39,866 nt of DNA. Origin: an uncultured Pedobacter sp. (GTDB taxonomy: Bacteria; Bacteroidota; Bacteroidia; Sphingobacteriales; Sphingobacteriaceae). Shown piece after piece: positions 1-9,705 of this stretch. The translations under genes were made by a program, and so were the position numbers. A model generated the notes under the pieces. That model did no database searches, was not told the DNA's origin, and was given only the letters and a program-made list of their open reading frames with translations. Each line of letters begins with the position of its first letter. Position 1 is the first letter of the stretch. The stretch spans positions 1-39,866 of the forward strand of contig NZ_CAMLIG010000036.1 in assembly GCF_946480185.1 (NCBI RefSeq), read 5' to 3'.

Positions 1-56
1 ATAGGTGGTCAGTTTAAACCGAAATCGGGTGGTCAGTTTCTCCGAAATCTCCACAC
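1..56. mobile_element. End of an insertion sequence (IS21-type terminal repeats), cut by window edge
   Basis: Two near-identical blocks stand side by side at 4-25 and 28-48. Each has GGTGGTCAGTTT followed after two or three bases by CCGAAAT. Multiple short terminal direct repeats of this kind are typical of IS21-family element ends. The element would extend left out of the window. The exact tip cannot be fixed; a CA dinucleotide at 52-53 or 54-55 would fit the TG...CA ends of the family. The repeats overlap the 3' end of the response regulator gene on the minus strand, which takes its stop codon from repeat 2. Family assignment rests on memory of the motif, not on a transposase. Confidence 0.6.
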
Positions 57-431
57 AACCGCTAAAAAACTTTCTACCGACACCGGTTTCGTTATAAAGC
101 AGTTTGCATAGTTTTTGTACGATTCATTAATGTCGATTTCCGACGAAGAAGTGGTAAGCATAATGATTGGTATACGTTTGAAATTATCATCTGCTTTTAT
201 GTATTTAAGTACCTCCAAACCATTTTTCCTAGGCAGGTTTATATCAAGCAGGATTAAATCAGGTAAAAATGCAGACGCATTTTTCTTTTCCTCTAAGTAT
301 TCAATTGCTTCCTGACCGTCGCGGGCTACATCTATTTCGTTTATAACCCCTCCCTCTATCAAAGCTTCTGTAATTAAAAAGACGTCGCCTTCGTTGTCTT
401 CAACCAGTAAAATTTTTACGTGTTTTTTCAT
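33..431 (-). CDS. CheY-like response regulator (Rcp1 type), C-terminus truncated by IS
   Basis: Single-domain receiver of 132 residues. The acidic pocket is VEDNEGD (residues 10-16), the phosphoacceptor Asp is in LILLDINLP, the conserved Thr is in IIMLTTSS and the Lys in CFITKPVS. The sequence resembles Rcp1-type regulators that serve histidine kinases lacking their own receiver. After SFLAVV the last residues WRFRRN are encoded by the neighbouring insertion-sequence repeats, so the final helix (normally about 15-20 residues longer) is lost. It starts 3 nt downstream of the stop of a kinase remnant, as in coupled kinase-regulator pairs. The core fold may survive, but function without helix 5 is doubtful. 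Confidence 0.85.
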   Translation of the reverse strand: MKKHVKILLVEDNEGDVFLITEALIEGGVINEIDVARDGQEAIEYLEEKKNASAFLPDLILLDINLPRKNGLEVLKYIKADDNFKRIPIIMLTTSSSEIDINESYKNYANCFITKPVSVESFLAVVWRFRRN

Positions 432-434
432 GAC

Positions 435-699
435 TCATATTTTTGCAAAAGTAAAATAAAAAGTGCTTCCCTGGTCTTTCTCTGATTTTACCCAAATTGA
501 CCCGCCGTTTTGTAACACATTTTTTTTGCAAATGGACAGACCTAAACCGGCCCCCAAATATTCTCTTTTATTATTTAATCTTCGGAAAGGCATAAAATTT
601 CTTTAAAATATTAGTTTTCGATAGTCTGTCAAACATATCATATTCCTTAAGTGCGTTTAATCGTACCTCTTCGTCAGCGGGTATCTTCGGTTTTATCAT
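435..699 (-). pseudogene. Histidine kinase pseudogene with the centre deleted
   Basis: Two frames hold the two ends of one kinase. The first, 699 down to 571 (42 codons), begins MIKPKIPADEEVRLNALKEY, the usual N-terminal leader of Bacteroidota GAF-domain histidine kinases. The second, 593 down to 435, reads RLNNKREYLGAGLGLSICKK and continues to STFYFTFAKI. That is the G2 box and end of a HATPase domain. The GAF domain, phosphoacceptor helix, N box and G1 box are absent. It sits 8 nt after the giant kinase stop and 3 nt before the response regulator start, so it was once the middle gene of a kinase-kinase-regulator operon. The internal deletion is inferred from the two recognisable termini. 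Confidence 0.75.
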
Positions 700-707
700 A
701 CCAACAA

Positions 708-3700
708 TTATTTCGGAATAGTGAAATAAAATGTACTGCCAACGCCCTCTTCAGATGCCAACCAAATTGTTCCTCCGTGGTTTTCAATAATTTTTCTGGT
801 TACTGCAAGGCCCAAGCCAGTCCCCGAATATTTATCTTTTAGGTGGAGGCGCTGAAAAATAAGAAAAATCTTTTCAAAATATTCAGACTTTATTCCTATC
901 CCATTATCCTTTATAATAATTTTCCAGAATGCGCCATCATCTACCGCCGAAATATCAATTTCCGGTTTAATTCCTTCTTTAACGTACTTTAAGCCGTTCT
1001 CTATTAAATTCTGCAATATCTGCCGTACCGGGGTTTTATTCATCCTTAGCAGCGGAAGTTTTTCAACAGTTATAATTGCTTTTTTTTCGGTTATCTGTTT
1101 TTTCAAAAGTATTTTTATTTCTTCTATAATTTCATTGAGGTCTGTGAGCTCCAACGCTTCTTCAATCCTGCCTGCTCGTGAATATTCAAGAAGATCCAAA
1201 ATAATGCTGCGCATCCTGAGTGCGCCATCCACGGCAAAATGAATATATTTTTTCCCTTTTTCGTCTAACAAGCTATCGTACTTCTTTTCCAATTGGCTTA
1301 AAAAAGATGTAACCATACGGAGGGGTTCCTGCAAATCATGAGACGCCACATAGGCAAACTGTTCTAGTTCTTTATTGGAACGCTCAAGATCAGTTTTTTG
1401 AATTTTGAGGCTTTCATTCAAAACGTTCAATTCTTGTTCATATAATTTGCGTTCTGTTACATCTTTAAAATATACCGATAAACCATTTTCCGAAGGATAA
1501 GCGCTAACCTCATACCAGGTATTCAACATTTCATAATATGCTTCAAATTGTTGTGTGGTGTTTTCGTTTACAGCCTTGTTGTAATGGTAATAAAAAGGGG
1601 TATCAACAGCGTCCTGATATTCGTCCCATAAATTTTTATTTAACACCTCTTCGCGTTTTTTATGGAGTACTTTTTCAGCCACATGGTTCCAATACGTCAC
1701 GGTCCAATTTTTATCGACGGCAAAAAAAGCGTCTCCGATACTTTCCAGTATTTCAATTTTTTCTGACAAAGTTACCGCAAGCGCTATTTGGTTTCGTTTC
1801 AAATTATCAATATCCTGAAAACTTCCATATATCCTTGTGCATTGCCCGTTCTCAAACTCCGCTTCTCCAATTACCTTTACCCATTTTTCCGTGTTCTTAT
1901 TGGCAGTTATTATTTGGACCTCTATATCAAATGGTTTTGCGTTAGTTATGCATTCCTCAATTGCCAACTCCAAAATCAACCTATTTTCCCCTTCTTTGTA
2001 TAAGCCAATGGCCGTTTCTAAGGTGGGTTCAAAAAAAACATCCACACCGTGAATTTCCCGGGTAATCGGAGACCAATAAAGCTTGTTGCTTATCAAATTG
2101 AGTTCCCAGCTGCCTATTTGTGCCATAGCGCTGGTATTGGCAAGCAATTCCTCCAGTTCTTTCTTCTCAGTAACGTTTTTACCCACGGCAAATATAAGGC
2201 CCTCTTCTACGGTTGACGTTGCAGTCCAGGATATGTTGATATATTTGCCTTCCTTGGTACGATAGCGGTTTTCGATCAAAAAAACAGATCCGCTGGAAGT
2301 TAAACCAATAATATCCTCTTGCGTACGGCTTCTGTCGTCAGGATGAATCATTTCCATAAACGGCGTAGCAAGTATTTCTTCTTCCGTTAAACCCAACATA
2401 GTGCAAAAAGCCGGGTTTACTTTTTTGAAATATCCGTCGAGCCCGGCAATAGTCACAATATCAGGGGCATGGGTAAACAACTGCTCAAGTTCACGTTCGG
2501 CCTGCTTACGTTTAATTTCTAAGGCAATTTGTGAGCTGATGTGCTTAAAGAGCATTTCAACTTTTTGATAATTAATGATAGAGGCTGAAGTAAAAAAAGA
2601 AAATACACCGATAATTTGATCATTGTGAATCAATGGTATACCGCAGGCGGATTGCAACCCCGCTCTACCAGCAGCCTTTCTTTTAAAATAGTCTTTATTT
2701 TCAGGAACGTTGCTCCAATATTGTGTGTTTTTTTGGAGCCAGACTTTACCTGCAAATCCTTCACCATATCCGAGTACAGCCTTATCTTCTTTAGATTCAA
2801 AAAAATACTTCTCCTTAGGAGTTCTACTGTAAGTAGCCACTCTTTTTAAATTTTTACTGTCCGAAGACAAAAGCCAGGCTTCGACTAGTTCGAACTCTGC
2901 AAATTCTGCAACTTTTCTTATAACATCGGTTAATATATTTGGTAAATCAAGCGGATTACTAAATAATAAAGTCAACTCATTTAATAAGGCTTTTTGTAAT
3001 TCCAGTAATTTTATTTGTGTTACTTCCCTTTGGATAGAAATAAAGTGCGTAATTGTGCCTTTCTCGTTCGCAACTGGACTGATACTAAAATTTGTCCAAA
3101 ATTCTTCGCCGTCTTTTTTATAGTTAATTAAACTGGTTTCAAAATGTTGCAAATTTTTAAGTGCATCACCTAATCTATCCAATTCGCTCCTGTCGGTATT
3201 GGGTCCCTGAAATATTCGCGGCGTTTTTCCGGTAACATCTTCTACGCTAAATCCGGTCATTTTAGTAAAAGCCTCGTTTACGTATACAATTTTGGGCCCC
3301 GGTTCAGTAATTGGTTCTGCCTCAGTAATTAACACCGCATCATTTGCATTTGTAATTACAGAACTTAACAGCTTTAAGTATTCCTGCTCCTCCTTTTGTT
3401 TGGTTATATCACGCATTGATCCCACCATTCGCACACCGATTCCTTCATCATTTTTTATGATTATACCGCTATCATGTATAACTGCATAATTTCCATCTGC
3501 TTTTTTTAACCGGTATTCTTCTTTCCATAAGGCTTTCGGGGCATATTTAAAATCATCAGCGGTAAATACCATTTTATCCCTGTCATCAGGATGAATATTA
3601 TCGTAATAAAATGGCAAATCTTGTTTTCGCTCGCCGGCAGGATAGCCTAAAAGTTTTTCAATGCTACTGGCATAATAAACTTTGTTAGTTGCGAAATCCC

Positions 3701-6347
3701 AATCCCAGATAATGTCAGATGTAGCAAGTGTAACATACTCGTACCTTTCATTTGCTTCTATAATAAGGGCTTCGGCTTCTTTCCGTTCGGTAACATCCTG
3801 TGCCGTCCCAAAAAGCCTAATTATGTTGCCGCTATTATCTTTTTCACCATATCCATATTCCTCGATAAGTCTTTTTTCTCCTTTTGTGGTAGTTATGGAG
3901 TAAATAATGTTAAAAGAATCGCCGGTTTGCTGCGTATGTTTACTCGTCTCTACAACCAGTTCGCGATATTCAGGGTCTATAAGTTCTGTAAATGATTGAT
4001 GCGTTTCTAAAAAGGTAGCCTTGTCTGTTCCAAACACGTTATATAATTCATCCGACCAGGTGAGATGATCTGATTTGAAATCAAAATTCCAGCTGCCCAT
4101 CTTTGCCAAACGCTGGGCTTCTGCAAGCATAGTCTCACTTAACCTTAACTCTTCTTCTGCTTTTAATTTGGCGGTCACGTCAATCGCCATTGTCAAAACT
4201 GACTTTCTGCCATTATAATCAAAAATATGACCGGTAATATTCATGTATAGCAATTCGTCATTTTTCGTTTTATGCCGCCAAACTTTTTTATGAATCGCGG
4301 CATATTCTTCCTCTGATCTTGTAGCTTCTTCAATCAACGGAATATCTTCTGCCGGCCGAATATCCTTAATGGATAATTTTAAAAACTCTTCTCTTGTGTA
4401 ACCATATTTTATCAACGCCTCTACATTGCAATCAATAATCTGGAGCGTTTCAAAGTCCCAGATATACATAGGGGCTGGGTTATTTTCAAAAAGTTCCCGA
4501 TATTTTTCTTCTGAGCTTTTGAGTGCGGTCTGTGTGTGGATTCGCTCGGTAACGTCGCGTGAATTAGCAACAATACCGTCTATTCCAGGCTCACCGATTA
4601 AATTTGTGAATGTCGTTTCAATCCACCGGTACTCACCCTTCTTATTGATAAACCGAAACGGCGGCAGTTGGATTTTTTTTATTTCATTTATTTTAGCAAA
4701 CACCGCGTGTACACTGTCTTTGTCATCAGGGTGGATGAAATCGAAAGCATTTTTTTTCGTAAACTGTTCAACCGTATAACCGAGTATTTGTTCAACAGTA
4801 GGACTAACGTACATATAATTTGCCTGCTGGTCAATGATACCGATCAAATCAGCCCCATCCTGGACTAAACTTTTAAATCGTTGTTCACTCAATTTTAATT
4901 TAAGTTCCTGATCCTTTTTCTCTGTTGCGTCGCGAGCTATTCCATAACGTATCTGTGTTTCTGAATCAAAAGTGCTGGACCAGATTAACCAAACCAGGCT
5001 ACCATCTTTTCGTATATACCTATTCTCAAAGTCAGTGAGGTTTTTACCATGCTTTAAGTCGTCAATTGTTGCTTCGATAGACTGTATATCATCTTTGAAA
5101 AGATAATTAATTAACGGTTGGCCAATAAGCTCTTCCGGTTCATACCCTAGTATGCGTTTACATGCTATGTTTACCGTTAAAATTAGATTGTTAGAATCAA
5201 GTGAAATAATCATGTCTAACGAAGAGTCCATGATTTTTTGCAGTTCATCTTTGGTTTTTGTCAGTTCAAGCAGGTTAATGCTATCGTTTGAAATGTCTTT
5301 TGCATAGCAAGCTACTCCAGCTATTGTACCATTTTGATTATACATAGGATTAAAGACGGTATCGCTATAAATAGTCTGCTTCTTAACCGGGTCATATATG
5401 TGTTCTTTAACCGAAAACTTCTCCCCGTTTAATGCTCGTTGATAATGTGACGCCCATGTTTCCGCCAGTTCGGCGCCAAATTCCTCTACAATAAAGGGGC
5501 TGCCTTCTTTGATTTCCTTCCCAGTCGCTATCTTCATGAAGTTGAAATAACTTTTATTGGCAGAAAGAATAGTCATATCCGGCGATACTGACCAAACTAA
5601 ATCATCGGTCCCATTTATCAGCGACTCCATATTTTGCTTTATGCGCTGCACTTCAAGTTCAGCCAGCTTATTTTCTGTAATGTCTATAACCACGGAGTCC
5701 CAAATAATTTCACCATCGGCAAGTTTTTGAGGCCGTCCGCGACCTCTTTGCCAACGTGTTGTCCCATCGGGATGATGGATCCGCCAGTCCCCCGTCCATT
5801 CTTCCATTGTTCTGCCAGATTCCTGTATGGATTGAATTAATTTGGGGACGTCTTCCTCAAAAAACAATTTCCAGATAAGTGAAATATCCTTTAAAGCCGC
5901 ATCTGCCTCAACGCCCCATATTTTTTTGGAACCGGGGCTAACAAAAATAAATTTATCTATCCCATCAGGATTTAACTGGTAGCGGTAAATAACACAGTCG
6001 ATGTTGTTATTTATATTGTATAGCTGATCTTCAAATTGCTTTTTTAACGTAACATCGGTAATGTTGGCTACAATACCATTAATGGCGGGGTCGTGTAAAA
6101 AGTTGGTGATTGTAGCGACAATATAAACCCAATGGCCTTGTTTATGTTTTACCCGGTATTCAACGTTTTTAACGGGTTCGCCCGGCATTTGAAAACATTC
6201 CTCAATCTTGTTTTTTACATGTTCCGCATCATCCGGGTGAATGGTCTTAAATGAATCAATCGCGAGTACTTCTTCGTTACTATACCCGAACAACTTGCCG
6301 ATACTTGGCGAAACATAAATTGGGTTGATGGCGGCATCTAAAACCAA
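708..6347 (-). CDS. Giant multi-PAS/GAF sensor histidine kinase (probably the 3' part of a CheB-CheR-PAS-kinase gene)
   Basis: About 1879 residues, cytoplasmic, with no membrane segments. About twelve PAS units with PAC tails run from residue 1 to 1640, and one GAF domain lies at about 1130-1280. The HisKA H-box (ASHDLQEPLRMV) is near residue 1667, the N box (NLIENGLKYVKEG) near 1780, followed by G1 DNGIGI and G2 GTGLGLAV. All catalytic motifs are intact. There is no receiver, so it would phosphorylate a separate regulator such as the CheY-like gene downstream. The first possible start is a TTG inside a PAS domain and it overlaps the upstream CheB-CheR frame by 68 nt. This strongly suggests the reading frame really continues from upstream through a single-base shift at 6359-6363. 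Confidence 0.85.
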   Translation of the reverse strand: MVLDAAINPIYVSPSIGKLFGYSNEEVLAIDSFKTIHPDDAEHVKNKIEECFQMPGEPVKNVEYRVKHKQGHWVYIVATITNFLHDPAINGIVANITDVTLKKQFEDQLYNINNNIDCVIYRYQLNPDGIDKFIFVSPGSKKIWGVEADAALKDISLIWKLFFEEDVPKLIQSIQESGRTMEEWTGDWRIHHPDGTTRWQRGRGRPQKLADGEIIWDSVVIDITENKLAELEVQRIKQNMESLINGTDDLVWSVSPDMTILSANKSYFNFMKIATGKEIKEGSPFIVEEFGAELAETWASHYQRALNGEKFSVKEHIYDPVKKQTIYSDTVFNPMYNQNGTIAGVACYAKDISNDSINLLELTKTKDELQKIMDSSLDMIISLDSNNLILTVNIACKRILGYEPEELIGQPLINYLFKDDIQSIEATIDDLKHGKNLTDFENRYIRKDGSLVWLIWSSTFDSETQIRYGIARDATEKKDQELKLKLSEQRFKSLVQDGADLIGIIDQQANYMYVSPTVEQILGYTVEQFTKKNAFDFIHPDDKDSVHAVFAKINEIKKIQLPPFRFINKKGEYRWIETTFTNLIGEPGIDGIVANSRDVTERIHTQTALKSSEEKYRELFENNPAPMYIWDFETLQIIDCNVEALIKYGYTREEFLKLSIKDIRPAEDIPLIEEATRSEEEYAAIHKKVWRHKTKNDELLYMNITGHIFDYNGRKSVLTMAIDVTAKLKAEEELRLSETMLAEAQRLAKMGSWNFDFKSDHLTWSDELYNVFGTDKATFLETHQSFTELIDPEYRELVVETSKHTQQTGDSFNIIYSITTTKGEKRLIEEYGYGEKDNSGNIIRLFGTAQDVTERKEAEALIIEANERYEYVTLATSDIIWDWDFATNKVYYASSIEKLLGYPAGERKQDLPFYYDNIHPDDRDKMVFTADDFKYAPKALWKEEYRLKKADGNYAVIHDSGIIIKNDEGIGVRMVGSMRDITKQKEEQEYLKLLSSVITNANDAVLITEAEPITEPGPKIVYVNEAFTKMTGFSVEDVTGKTPRIFQGPNTDRSELDRLGDALKNLQHFETSLINYKKDGEEFWTNFSISPVANEKGTITHFISIQREVTQIKLLELQKALLNELTLLFSNPLDLPNILTDVIRKVAEFAEFELVEAWLLSSDSKNLKRVATYSRTPKEKYFFESKEDKAVLGYGEGFAGKVWLQKNTQYWSNVPENKDYFKRKAAGRAGLQSACGIPLIHNDQIIGVFSFFTSASIINYQKVEMLFKHISSQIALEIKRKQAERELEQLFTHAPDIVTIAGLDGYFKKVNPAFCTMLGLTEEEILATPFMEMIHPDDRSRTQEDIIGLTSSGSVFLIENRYRTKEGKYINISWTATSTVEEGLIFAVGKNVTEKKELEELLANTSAMAQIGSWELNLISNKLYWSPITREIHGVDVFFEPTLETAIGLYKEGENRLILELAIEECITNAKPFDIEVQIITANKNTEKWVKVIGEAEFENGQCTRIYGSFQDIDNLKRNQIALAVTLSEKIEILESIGDAFFAVDKNWTVTYWNHVAEKVLHKKREEVLNKNLWDEYQDAVDTPFYYHYNKAVNENTTQQFEAYYEMLNTWYEVSAYPSENGLSVYFKDVTERKLYEQELNVLNESLKIQKTDLERSNKELEQFAYVASHDLQEPLRMVTSFLSQLEKKYDSLLDEKGKKYIHFAVDGALRMRSIILDLLEYSRAGRIEEALELTDLNEIIEEIKILLKKQITEKKAIITVEKLPLLRMNKTPVRQILQNLIENGLKYVKEGIKPEIDISAVDDGAFWKIIIKDNGIGIKSEYFEKIFLIFQRLHLKDKYSGTGLGLAVTRKIIENHGGTIWLASEEGVGSTFYFTIPK

Positions 6348-9300
6348 AATTGCATCGGCCCCCGTTTTCCACTAATGCCCGAAACCTTCTTTCGCTATCG
6401 GTTATAAGCTTTTCGGCTTTCTTTGCTTCAGTAATATCCCTGCCTGTAATAAAAACACCTTCTATTTTCCCATACTGGTCACGAGCTGGCATAAAACGGA
6501 ACGAGAAAGTCCTGATGCTGCCGTTGAGAACCGGGAAATTTACTTCCGAATCTTTGGTAACACCGGTTAAAACTTCTTTGCAGAGGGCTTGTAAAAGTTC
6601 AACCCGCTCAGGGATGGTGTATTTGGTGATTGGATCGCCCAATGTAATTTCAATCCCTAAAAAGTGCTTATAAAGTTTGGCAACCTGATTATTAAAAAGC
6701 GTGATTTTTAAATTTGTGTCTAACAAGGCAAAACACTCTTCCGTGTTATTCATCAGCAACGACACTTCTTTTTCCGCTAATTTTTGGGCTGATATATCCC
6801 GCACCGAGGTTACTTTGCAGCGTTTTCCATCAGGGCGCACCAGTAACGCTGCAGTAACAAAAATTTTGATCGGGGTACCGTCTTTTTTTATCACTTCCCA
6901 TTCTGCAGGCATTTCAACGCCTGTTTCCAAAAACTCGTCATGCAATTGTTGCGTACGGACGCGGAAATCCGGGGTTACCACCGATGTAAAACTATTACCA
7001 ATTAATTCATCTTTGGCATAACCATAAATCTGACAGTAAGATTCATTTACGTCAATAAATGTTCCTTTATCATCAGTAATACATATCCCTATAGAAGTGG
7101 CATCAAATACTGAACTGATCAGCCTTTCTTTGTCATTGAGATCAGAAAGGGCGATTTTCAGTTCGGTTATATCCAGCATTCCGATGGATATGCCCGATAC
7201 CACATTACCAATCCCCAAAACAGGCGTATAACTAACACTGAACCAGTGTTCCTTCCGTGTATAATCTACTAATTTCAGATCGTGGTTAATGGTTTGTCCT
7301 TTTGCAACTTTTCCGAAATCGCGGATGACCTGTTCTAATTGTTCAGGTTCTACAAAGTCAACAAATGAACCGTTTGCATACAACTTTTTATCACGTAAAC
7401 TTAAAAATAAGTCTGATGCTTTGTCATTAAATGCAACTATTTTATAGGCAGAATCCAATAAAATAAATGCCTGCAAGGTATTGTTTAGCAGTGCCTCAAT
7501 ATTAGCTTCATTATCTAATAATAATTTTTCTTTCCTTTCCAGTTCATCGTTTGCTGCTTTTAATTCGGCATAGGTGATCTGAATTTCTTCATTGGTACTC
7601 TGCAATTCTTCATTGCTGGTTTCAAGTTCCTCATTGCTTGACTGTAGCTCCTCGTTTGTGCTTTGCATCTCCTCATTAAGAGATTGCATTTCCTCGTTGC
7701 TGGTTTCGAGCTCTTCGATATAAGTTTGCAAATGTTCCTTGGTTGCCGCCAGCTCATGTTCAAGTTCCTGTACCCTAACGTCGGTTAGTTGTGCATCCGG
7801 AGAAACAATACCCTTGGACACAAATTCTTCCAGGTCTAGTCTTTCAAATACTACAAGATACAATTCATTCGCAGCATCGGTATAGATCAAAGGCTTTGCG
7901 GTAACACGTACATAAAAAGTGGAATTGAATAACACAAATTTTCTGATACCGCTTTTTACTTGTTCCCTGTCTTTGATAGCCCTGGCAACAACGGATCTTA
8001 TTTCGATCTGTAATTCGGGATTTACCATTTTAATCAGGTTCACATTAATACTACCTTGTGGTAGCGAGAGAAAGAGCCTGAGGTCGCCATTCGTTTCCAG
8101 GATGTCATACTGTTCATTAACAACCACATAAGGATTCTCGTAGGTATTAAATAGGGTTTCTTTTACCAGGTCCGAAATGGATACTTCTGTTTTAGTCTTT
8201 CGTATCGTAACCGACGGCAATGGTTGCTTTTGGGCTTTAAAAGCTGAAAATTTAACGTTGTGGATATTTCCGCCCCTTTTTCGCTGATAAAACTTATTTT
8301 TTACATCTACAGTGGTGAATAAATCGGTAAACTGTCCGATAGTTTCTGATTTACCCAATAGCAGATAAGCATCCTGTAATAGCGCATAATGAAAAATGGG
8401 TATGATTTGCTGTTGCAAACTGGCACCAAAATATATAAGCAGGTTACGGCAACTGATTAAATCTAATTTTAGAAAAGGCGGGTTGTTAGTCAAATCATGC
8501 TTTGTAAACAGCACCATAGACCTTATGGCTTTTACCAATTCAAAATCCTTTTCCCTCTTCAGGAAATACTGCTCCACAATTTCAGTGGGAACATCTTGGA
8601 GAGAAGTAATTGAATAAAACCCCTTTCTGGCATGTGCTATGGCCCTATCGTCGATATCGGTAGCAAAAATCTGAATGTTATAATTCTGTGTGCGGTCCTT
8701 AAGGATACGATGCAGCAAAATAGCAATTGAATAAGCCTCTTCTCCGGTAGAACAACCTGGCACCCAAATCCTGATCGCGTCTTTGTTGGTTTTGGTGTTG
8801 ATAATTTTATGCAGATAATTTTCCAATACACCAAAGGCCTCCATGTCACGAAAAAATGTGGTTACACCAATGAGCACCATGTTAAACATTTCGTCCAATT
8901 CACGGGGATTTTTTTCTAGCAAAACCAAGTAATCGTCGATAGATTTGATTTTAAGGATTGCCAGTCTTTTTTCAAGGCGGCGGTTTATGGTAGCTGATTT
9001 ATAATTCGAGAAATCAGTTCCCGTCCTCTGGCTTAAAAGCTTAATGATTTTCTCTATACCGCTATCCGCTTCATCTACAATGACTGTTTTCGTTTTATTG
9101 TAACCAGGATTGGTGAAAAACTCTTTAATTTCTTCACCCATTTTTTCAGGAGTCAACACAACATCAACATCACCCGTTTCTATAGCGGCCAAAGGCATGC
9201 CGTTGTACTTGGCAGTTTGAGGTTCCTGTACCAGCACCAGACCTCCGGATTTTTTTATCACTTTTACACCCAAAGCACCGTCTGAGCCAGTTCCCGATAA

Positions 9301-9705
9301 AATAATGCCAACCAAGTGTTCTGCTGAATTTTCTTCGAGGGATTGAAAAAGGATATCGACACTGGGTTTTGGCCCGACATTAACAAGTGGCTTACTTAAA
9401 ATGATCCTACCAAGGGAAATGGAAATGTCTTTGTCAGGAGGTGTGATATAAACTTTATTAGCGGCAAGCAAAGTATTGTGTGAAGCTTCCTCTACCTCCA
9501 AATTTGTTTCCCTGCTCAGTAGCTGAACCAGCATACTTTTATGAGTAGGGCTTAAATGCTGCGCAATAATGATGCATGCGTTTTCAAGAGCCGGAAGGTG
9601 AGACAGAAATTCTTGCAACGCTTCAAGGCCACCGGCTGATGCGCCAATTGCTATAATGTTGAAAGCAATTAACTTTGGTTTAGCAGAAGTAATATTATTT
9701 TCCAA
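6280..9705 (-). CDS. CheB-CheR fusion with PAS domains (5' part of a CheB-CheR-PAS-kinase gene)
   Basis: 1141 residues. CheB methylesterase spans about 12-200, with catalytic Ser23 in GASAGG, His50 in AQHLSP and Asp142 in GTGSDG. CheR methyltransferase spans about 215-480, with the SAM site GCSTGEEAYS at 317-326 and DLISCRNLLIYF at 415-426. A PAS-like segment and a long NEEL-rich coiled coil (about 640-725) follow, then three PAS domains. A fourth PAS domain begins ERRFRALVENG and breaks into unrelated residues (from about 1112). In the next frame the text continues as ADAILVLDAAINPIYVSPSI, which fits a PAS domain exactly. Such fusions act as stand-alone sensor proteins. No chemoreceptor or flagellar gene is nearby, so a chemotaxis role is not implied. 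Confidence 0.9.
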   Translation of the reverse strand: MENNITSAKPKLIAFNIIAIGASAGGLEALQEFLSHLPALENACIIIAQHLSPTHKSMLVQLLSRETNLEVEEASHNTLLAANKVYITPPDKDISISLGRIILSKPLVNVGPKPSVDILFQSLEENSAEHLVGIILSGTGSDGALGVKVIKKSGGLVLVQEPQTAKYNGMPLAAIETGDVDVVLTPEKMGEEIKEFFTNPGYNKTKTVIVDEADSGIEKIIKLLSQRTGTDFSNYKSATINRRLEKRLAILKIKSIDDYLVLLEKNPRELDEMFNMVLIGVTTFFRDMEAFGVLENYLHKIINTKTNKDAIRIWVPGCSTGEEAYSIAILLHRILKDRTQNYNIQIFATDIDDRAIAHARKGFYSITSLQDVPTEIVEQYFLKREKDFELVKAIRSMVLFTKHDLTNNPPFLKLDLISCRNLLIYFGASLQQQIIPIFHYALLQDAYLLLGKSETIGQFTDLFTTVDVKNKFYQRKRGGNIHNVKFSAFKAQKQPLPSVTIRKTKTEVSISDLVKETLFNTYENPYVVVNEQYDILETNGDLRLFLSLPQGSINVNLIKMVNPELQIEIRSVVARAIKDREQVKSGIRKFVLFNSTFYVRVTAKPLIYTDAANELYLVVFERLDLEEFVSKGIVSPDAQLTDVRVQELEHELAATKEHLQTYIEELETSNEEMQSLNEEMQSTNEELQSSNEELETSNEELQSTNEEIQITYAELKAANDELERKEKLLLDNEANIEALLNNTLQAFILLDSAYKIVAFNDKASDLFLSLRDKKLYANGSFVDFVEPEQLEQVIRDFGKVAKGQTINHDLKLVDYTRKEHWFSVSYTPVLGIGNVVSGISIGMLDITELKIALSDLNDKERLISSVFDATSIGICITDDKGTFIDVNESYCQIYGYAKDELIGNSFTSVVTPDFRVRTQQLHDEFLETGVEMPAEWEVIKKDGTPIKIFVTAALLVRPDGKRCKVTSVRDISAQKLAEKEVSLLMNNTEECFALLDTNLKITLFNNQVAKLYKHFLGIEITLGDPITKYTIPERVELLQALCKEVLTGVTKDSEVNFPVLNGSIRTFSFRFMPARDQYGKIEGVFITGRDITEAKKAEKLITDSERRFRALVENGGRCNFGFRCRHQPNLCFAKYRQVVRV

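Noticed and set aside
7560..7763. Separate small gene overlapping the NEEL coiled-coil on the same strand
   Set aside because: It is a shifted frame of the repetitive coiled-coil DNA inside the CheB-CheR gene.
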